Shown here: piece after piece, positions 61,190 to 64,000 of the stretch
Position numbering within the stretch: position 1 is the first letter of the stretch
Layout: every line of letters starts with the position of its first letter
Notes under the pieces: model-generated
Databases searched by the model: none
The model's input: the letters and a program-made list of their open reading frames with translations, nothing else
Told to the model about the DNA's origin: nothing
Assembly (NCBI GenBank): GCA_965213645.1
Contig: CBDBZX010000002.1
Location: forward strand, 1,302,001 to 1,366,000
Reading direction: 5' to 3'
Source of the DNA: CBDBZX01 sp965213645
GTDB lineage: Bacteria > Deinococcota > Deinococci > Deinococcales > Trueperaceae
Length of the DNA stretch: 64,000 bases
Position numbers and translations under genes: made by a program

Positions 61190-61753
61190 ATGAATAGGAT
61201 GCACGGAACCACCATTGTCGCCGTTCACAAGGACGGCGTTTCAGCCATTGCGGGCGACGGTCAGGTGACGCTCGGCGATACGATTGTGAAGCGTGGCGCA
61301 ACCAAAGTGCGCAGCTTGATGGACGGTCAGGTCATTGCGGGTTTCGCAGGCGCGGTTGCGGACGCTTTTACGCTCTTGGAAAAGTTTGAGGGCTACCTCT
61401 CGTCCGCGAAGGGCAACCTGCTCAAGGCCTCCGTCGAAACCGTTAAGGAGTGGCGTTCTGACAAGATGCTGCGCAACTTAGAAGCTATGCTCATCGTCGC
61501 GGATAGTGAACAAATCCTGACCCTTTCGGGCGTCGGTGATGTCATTGCGCCCGACGAGTCGGTGATGGCGACGGGCTCAGGTGGTCCTTACGCGCAAGCC
61601 GCCGCGATTGCCCTGATGCGCCACAGCGACATGGGCGCGAAAGAGATTGCGGAGACTGCCCTCAAGATTGCTGCCGACATCGACATCTACACGAGCGGTA
61701 CGGCGACGGTGCTCACCGTGAGTAATGATAGCGAAGAGGAAGGTGACGCATGA
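61190..61753 (+). CDS. hslV: HslV peptidase subunit
   Basis: This threonine peptidase of about 187 residues is the proteolytic ring of the HslUV protease. After a short propeptide (MNRMHG) comes TTIVAVHKDGVSAIAGDGQV with the N-terminal catalytic Thr, then GFAGAVADAFTLLEKFEGYL, and GSGGPYAQAAAIALM near the end. The ATG at 61190 follows TACGAT by eight bases; a second ATG at 61199 would also yield the catalytic Thr. It overlaps hslU by ATGA. Confidence 0.95.
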   Translation: MNRMHGTTIVAVHKDGVSAIAGDGQVTLGDTIVKRGATKVRSLMDGQVIAGFAGAVADAFTLLEKFEGYLSSAKGNLLKASVETVKEWRSDKMLRNLEAMLIVADSEQILTLSGVGDVIAPDESVMATGSGGPYAQAAAIALMRHSDMGAKEIAETALKIAADIDIYTSGTATVLTVSNDSEEEGDA

Positions 61754-63060
61754 CCTTAGAACTGAGCAAACCCGCAAGCGGCATGAACTTGACGCCTTTA
61801 GAGATCGTCGCCGAGTTAGACAAGCACATCATCGGGCAGCACAAGGCGAAGAGGTCAGTAGCCGTCGCCCTGCGCAACCACTACCGCAGGCGGCAACTCT
61901 CCGAAGCGATGCAGGCGGAGGTCACGCCTAAAAATATCCTGATGATCGGACCTACGGGCGTCGGCAAGACGGAAATCGCCCGCAGACTTGCCAAGCTCGC
62001 CAAAGCACCCTTCATCAAAATCGAGGCGACGAAGTTCACGGAAGTGGGTTATGTCGGGCGCGATGTCGAGTCGATGGTGCGCGATTTGGTGCAGGCGTCT
62101 TATGTGATGGTTGAGGCGGAACAGCTCGAGAGTGTCCAAGAACGCGCCGCTAGAAACGCCGAAGAGAAGCTCTTAGACTACCTCTTGCCCGGCGGCACCG
62201 AAGAGGGGCGCGAGAAGATGCGTGCGCTTTTAGAAGCGGGTAAGTTAGAAGAGCGCACTATCGAAATTGAAGTCAAGGACGAGCGCCCCAATCAGATGAT
62301 GATTCCTGGTATGGAGGAGATGGGGATGAACCTCCAGGACATGATGTCGAACTTCATGCCCAAAAAGCGCACGCGCCGCAAGGTGAGCGTCAAAAACGCG
62401 AGGGACGCCCTGAAGTCCGAAGAAGCCGAGAAGCTTGTGGACTACGACGATGTCTCCAGAGAAGCCATCTGGCGAGCGGAAAACTCGGGCATCATCTTCA
62501 TTGACGAGCTTGATAAGGTAGCAGGCGGCGAGCAGAGTAGCGGATCGGATGTCTCGGGCGAGGGCGTGCAGCGCGACCTCTTGCCGATTGTTGAAGGCAC
62601 GCAGGTCAACACGCGCTACGGACAGGTCAAAACAGACCACACACTCTTCATCGCGGCGGGCGCGTTCAACGTCTCGAAACCTAGCGACCTCATCCCCGAA
62701 CTGCAAGGACGCTTTCCGATTCGCGTCGAATTAGAAGAACTCTCCGCCAACGACTTCCAACTCATCCTGACCCAGCCGCAGCACTCGTTGACCCGGCAAT
62801 ATATCGAACTGCTCAAGGTGGACGGCACGCGCGTCCGTTTCGACGAGTCGGGCATCGAGGCGATTGCGCAGTACAGCGCTCAGGTCAATCAAGAAGTCGA
62901 GGACATCGGAGCGCGGCGGTTGCACACGGTGTTGGAGACGGTCTTAGAGGACCTCTCGTTCGGTACGCAACTCGGTGACGTGACGATTGACGGAGCGTAT
63001 GTGACGAAGAAGCTCGAGTCCATCGTCGAGGACGAAGACCTAAGCCGTTACGTGCTGTAG
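61750..63060 (+). CDS. hslU: HslU ATPase subunit
   Basis: This 436-residue AAA+ unfoldase partners HslV. It has LDKHIIGQHKAKRSVAVALR, Walker A LMIGPTGVGKTEIARRLAKL, the GYVGRDVESMVRDL pore region, an I-domain (about residues 105-235), Walker B GIIFIDELDKVAG, LQGRFPIRVEL and the C-terminal docking tail EDEDLSRYVL. The 79-bp repeat copy D begins at its stop codon. Confidence 0.97.
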   Translation: MTLELSKPASGMNLTPLEIVAELDKHIIGQHKAKRSVAVALRNHYRRRQLSEAMQAEVTPKNILMIGPTGVGKTEIARRLAKLAKAPFIKIEATKFTEVGYVGRDVESMVRDLVQASYVMVEAEQLESVQERAARNAEEKLLDYLLPGGTEEGREKMRALLEAGKLEERTIEIEVKDERPNQMMIPGMEEMGMNLQDMMSNFMPKKRTRRKVSVKNARDALKSEEAEKLVDYDDVSREAIWRAENSGIIFIDELDKVAGGEQSSGSDVSGEGVQRDLLPIVEGTQVNTRYGQVKTDHTLFIAAGAFNVSKPSDLIPELQGRFPIRVELEELSANDFQLILTQPQHSLTRQYIELLKVDGTRVRFDESGIEAIAQYSAQVNQEVEDIGARRLHTVLETVLEDLSFGTQLGDVTIDGAYVTKKLESIVEDEDLSRYVL

Positions 63061-63135
63061 CAGGTAATATCTGGTTACAAACGCTCATAGTAGAGCGAGG
63101 CGTCGTTCGGTAATCACGATGTAATACTACCTGCG
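63059..63135 (+). repeat. 79-bp interspersed repeat, divergent copy D
   Basis: Begins AGCAGGTAATATCTGGTTAC, sharing two bases with the hslU stop codon, and ends GATGTAATACTACCTGCG. Length 77 bases. The ends again form an imperfect inverted repeat (GCAGGTA / TACCTGC). Confidence 0.65.
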
Positions 63136-63169
63136 TACTTTGAACTCAGTCGTGATAGTGTGAGCGGCA

Positions 63170-63613
63170 ATGGCTGAGCTAGACCACTACGAAGAGGTCT
63201 ACGGCGACGCGATTTACTATGCGAGTGACGGAGCCGAAGACCTCACGTTTACGCTGAGCAAGCAAGAAACAGGCGCGAACCTCTTCGCAGGTCGCGCCTT
63301 TACACTCCTTACGGCGCAGAACCCACAGAGCACGCCGCTCTCGGGTGAAGAGAACGCGGAGAGGAATAGGAGGCTCGAGCAGCACCTCTTATTAAAGGGT
63401 TATGACTTTGGCCCTAGCCTCGGCAAATCTGTTGACGGCAGTTGGGAAGAGGCGGGCTTTACGGTTTTTGATCTCTCTTTAGAGGACGCTCTAGCTCTAG
63501 GTTCTCAGTTTGGGCAGCACGCGGTTGTTTGCGGAAGAGGTGAACAGGTGGTGCTTGCGTGGTGTGAGGATGGGCGGCTCGAGTGGTTCTATCCATCAAT
63601 ACTTAGCCGCTGA
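63170..63613 (+). CDS. DUF3293-domain protein
   Basis: The 147-residue protein fits DUF3293: AFTLLTAQNPQSTPLSGEEN, AERNRRLEQHLLLKGYDFGP, SWEEAGFTVFDLSLEDALAL and LGSQFGQHAVVCG follow the family pattern. DUF3293 proteins are small cytosolic proteins of unknown role. TAGTGT lies eight bases before the ATG, suggesting a leaderless start. Confidence 0.75.
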   Translation: MAELDHYEEVYGDAIYYASDGAEDLTFTLSKQETGANLFAGRAFTLLTAQNPQSTPLSGEENAERNRRLEQHLLLKGYDFGPSLGKSVDGSWEEAGFTVFDLSLEDALALGSQFGQHAVVCGRGEQVVLAWCEDGRLEWFYPSILSR

Positions 63614-63680
63614 ACAACCTTTGTTGGCTGCGCAGTACATGCACCTTCACCTTCAAATTTAAGATAAAATGCTCTGGCCT

Positions 63681-64000
63681 ATGAAAACAGAGCCTGAGTT
63701 GACACCTGAGCATCCTTCTTTTCTTTCTTACTACAGAGCCGCTAGTTCAGAGCCTAAAGGTTTTAAGCCCGTTCCTGGTGGTACGGGGCTAGGTAAAACC
63801 AGCGCGATACCCAAGCTCGTCGCAACCCATACGGACAAAGGAAAGTTTATCTATTGTGCGAACCGCATCCAGCTTTTAGATGAGATGGAAAGTGGACTAA
63901 GGGATGAAGGGGTTGGATTTGCTCATTTAAGACGCGATAGCGAAATTGTTAAGTCGGTGATTGAGAACGATAAGGGAGCTCTATTTGAACTTCTGGAGTC
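63681..64000 (+). CDS. P-loop ATPase/helicase-like protein, N-terminal part
   Basis: About 106 residues are visible before the window ends. They begin MKTEPELTPEHPSFLSYYRA and contain a Walker A, PVPGGTGLGKTSAIPKLVAT, followed by KGKFIYCANRIQLLDEMESG, the arrangement of superfamily 2 helicases (motif I, then a motif Ia-like strand). The DNA is clearly AT-richer than the neighbouring genes by eye. Defence-related or mobile-element helicases often begin like this, but motif II and the rest are outside the window. Confidence 0.6.
   Translation, partial: MKTEPELTPEHPSFLSYYRAASSEPKGFKPVPGGTGLGKTSAIPKLVATHTDKGKFIYCANRIQLLDEMESGLRDEGVGFAHLRRDSEIVKSVIENDKGALFELLE

Noticed and set aside
63059..63135. 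Copy D considered as the hslVU terminator
   Set aside because: The ends can pair only imperfectly and no T-run follows, so it is annotated as a repeat only.

Overview
The window is bacterial chromosome with a moderately high GC content (mid-50s percent by eye; not computed). The best guess for the source is a Deinococcota (Deinococcus-Thermus) bacterium, perhaps Truepera-like. Supporting signs are an envelope with outer-membrane parts (a barrel protein ending in Phe, LolA-like and Lol/FtsX-type ABC genes, RlpA), a YtxJ-type bacilliredoxin, TrmFO, a Brp/Blh carotene cleavage enzyme, and many starts with a TANNNT box about 6-8 bases before the start codon, the leaderless-mRNA signature known from Deinococcus. 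No rRNA, tRNA or CRISPR array was recognised, so the phylum is an inference.

Layout. 1-3.4 kb (minus): keto-deoxy-sugar-acid catabolism (TRAP DctP remnant, D-2-hydroxyacid dehydrogenase, KDPG aldolase, RraA-like protein, KDG kinase), cut at its upstream end by a rearrangement near 3.43 kb. 4.4-9.9 kb (minus): a GbsR/MarR-regulated operon with two FtsX-type permeases (one frameshifted), a LolA-like protein, an ABC ATPase and a barrel protein. 10-13.4 kb: SRPBCC protein, a decayed ISAs1-type element and decayed kinase and FtsH pieces. 13.5-25 kb: YjbQ, an adenosylhomocysteinase-like protein, a REC-GGDEF protein, DoxX, bacilliredoxin, trpBA behind a candidate Trp leader peptide, RlpA, TatD, a stand-alone GlmU-like uridylyltransferase and lgt. 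25.4-31.2 kb (minus): a sugar-type ABC transporter coupled to a YcaO protein and a NodB-fold protein. 31.3-34.5 kb (minus): ArsR, DUF6428, a flavin monooxygenase and an MFS transporter. 34.6-36.5 kb: a LOV-GGDEF-EAL photoreceptor. 36.6-41.2 kb: pstSCAB. 42.4-50 kb: a phosphatidylcholine-synthase-like enzyme, aroE, threonine aldolase, a MOSC gene split by an IS4-family element, NUDIX, a sugar epimerase and trmFO. 50-64 kb: brp/blh, a CoA-disulfide-reductase-like flavoprotein, lysA, a class A beta-lactamase-like protein, RidA, glyA, an IS630 element, hslVU and the start of an AT-rich P-loop gene at the right edge.

The most notable signals are: (1) the YcaO plus NodB plus ABC transporter operon; (2) a short Trp-rich leader ORF followed by mutually exclusive hairpins ahead of trpBA; (3) a 77-79 bp interspersed repeat with inverted ends, five copies of it plus a half copy, often sitting on the ends of genes; (4) an IS4-family insertion three codons into a MOSC gene; (5) an ArsR operon with an unusual gene set; and (6) strong over-use of the words AGAGGTC/GACCTCT and CTCGAG across the window.
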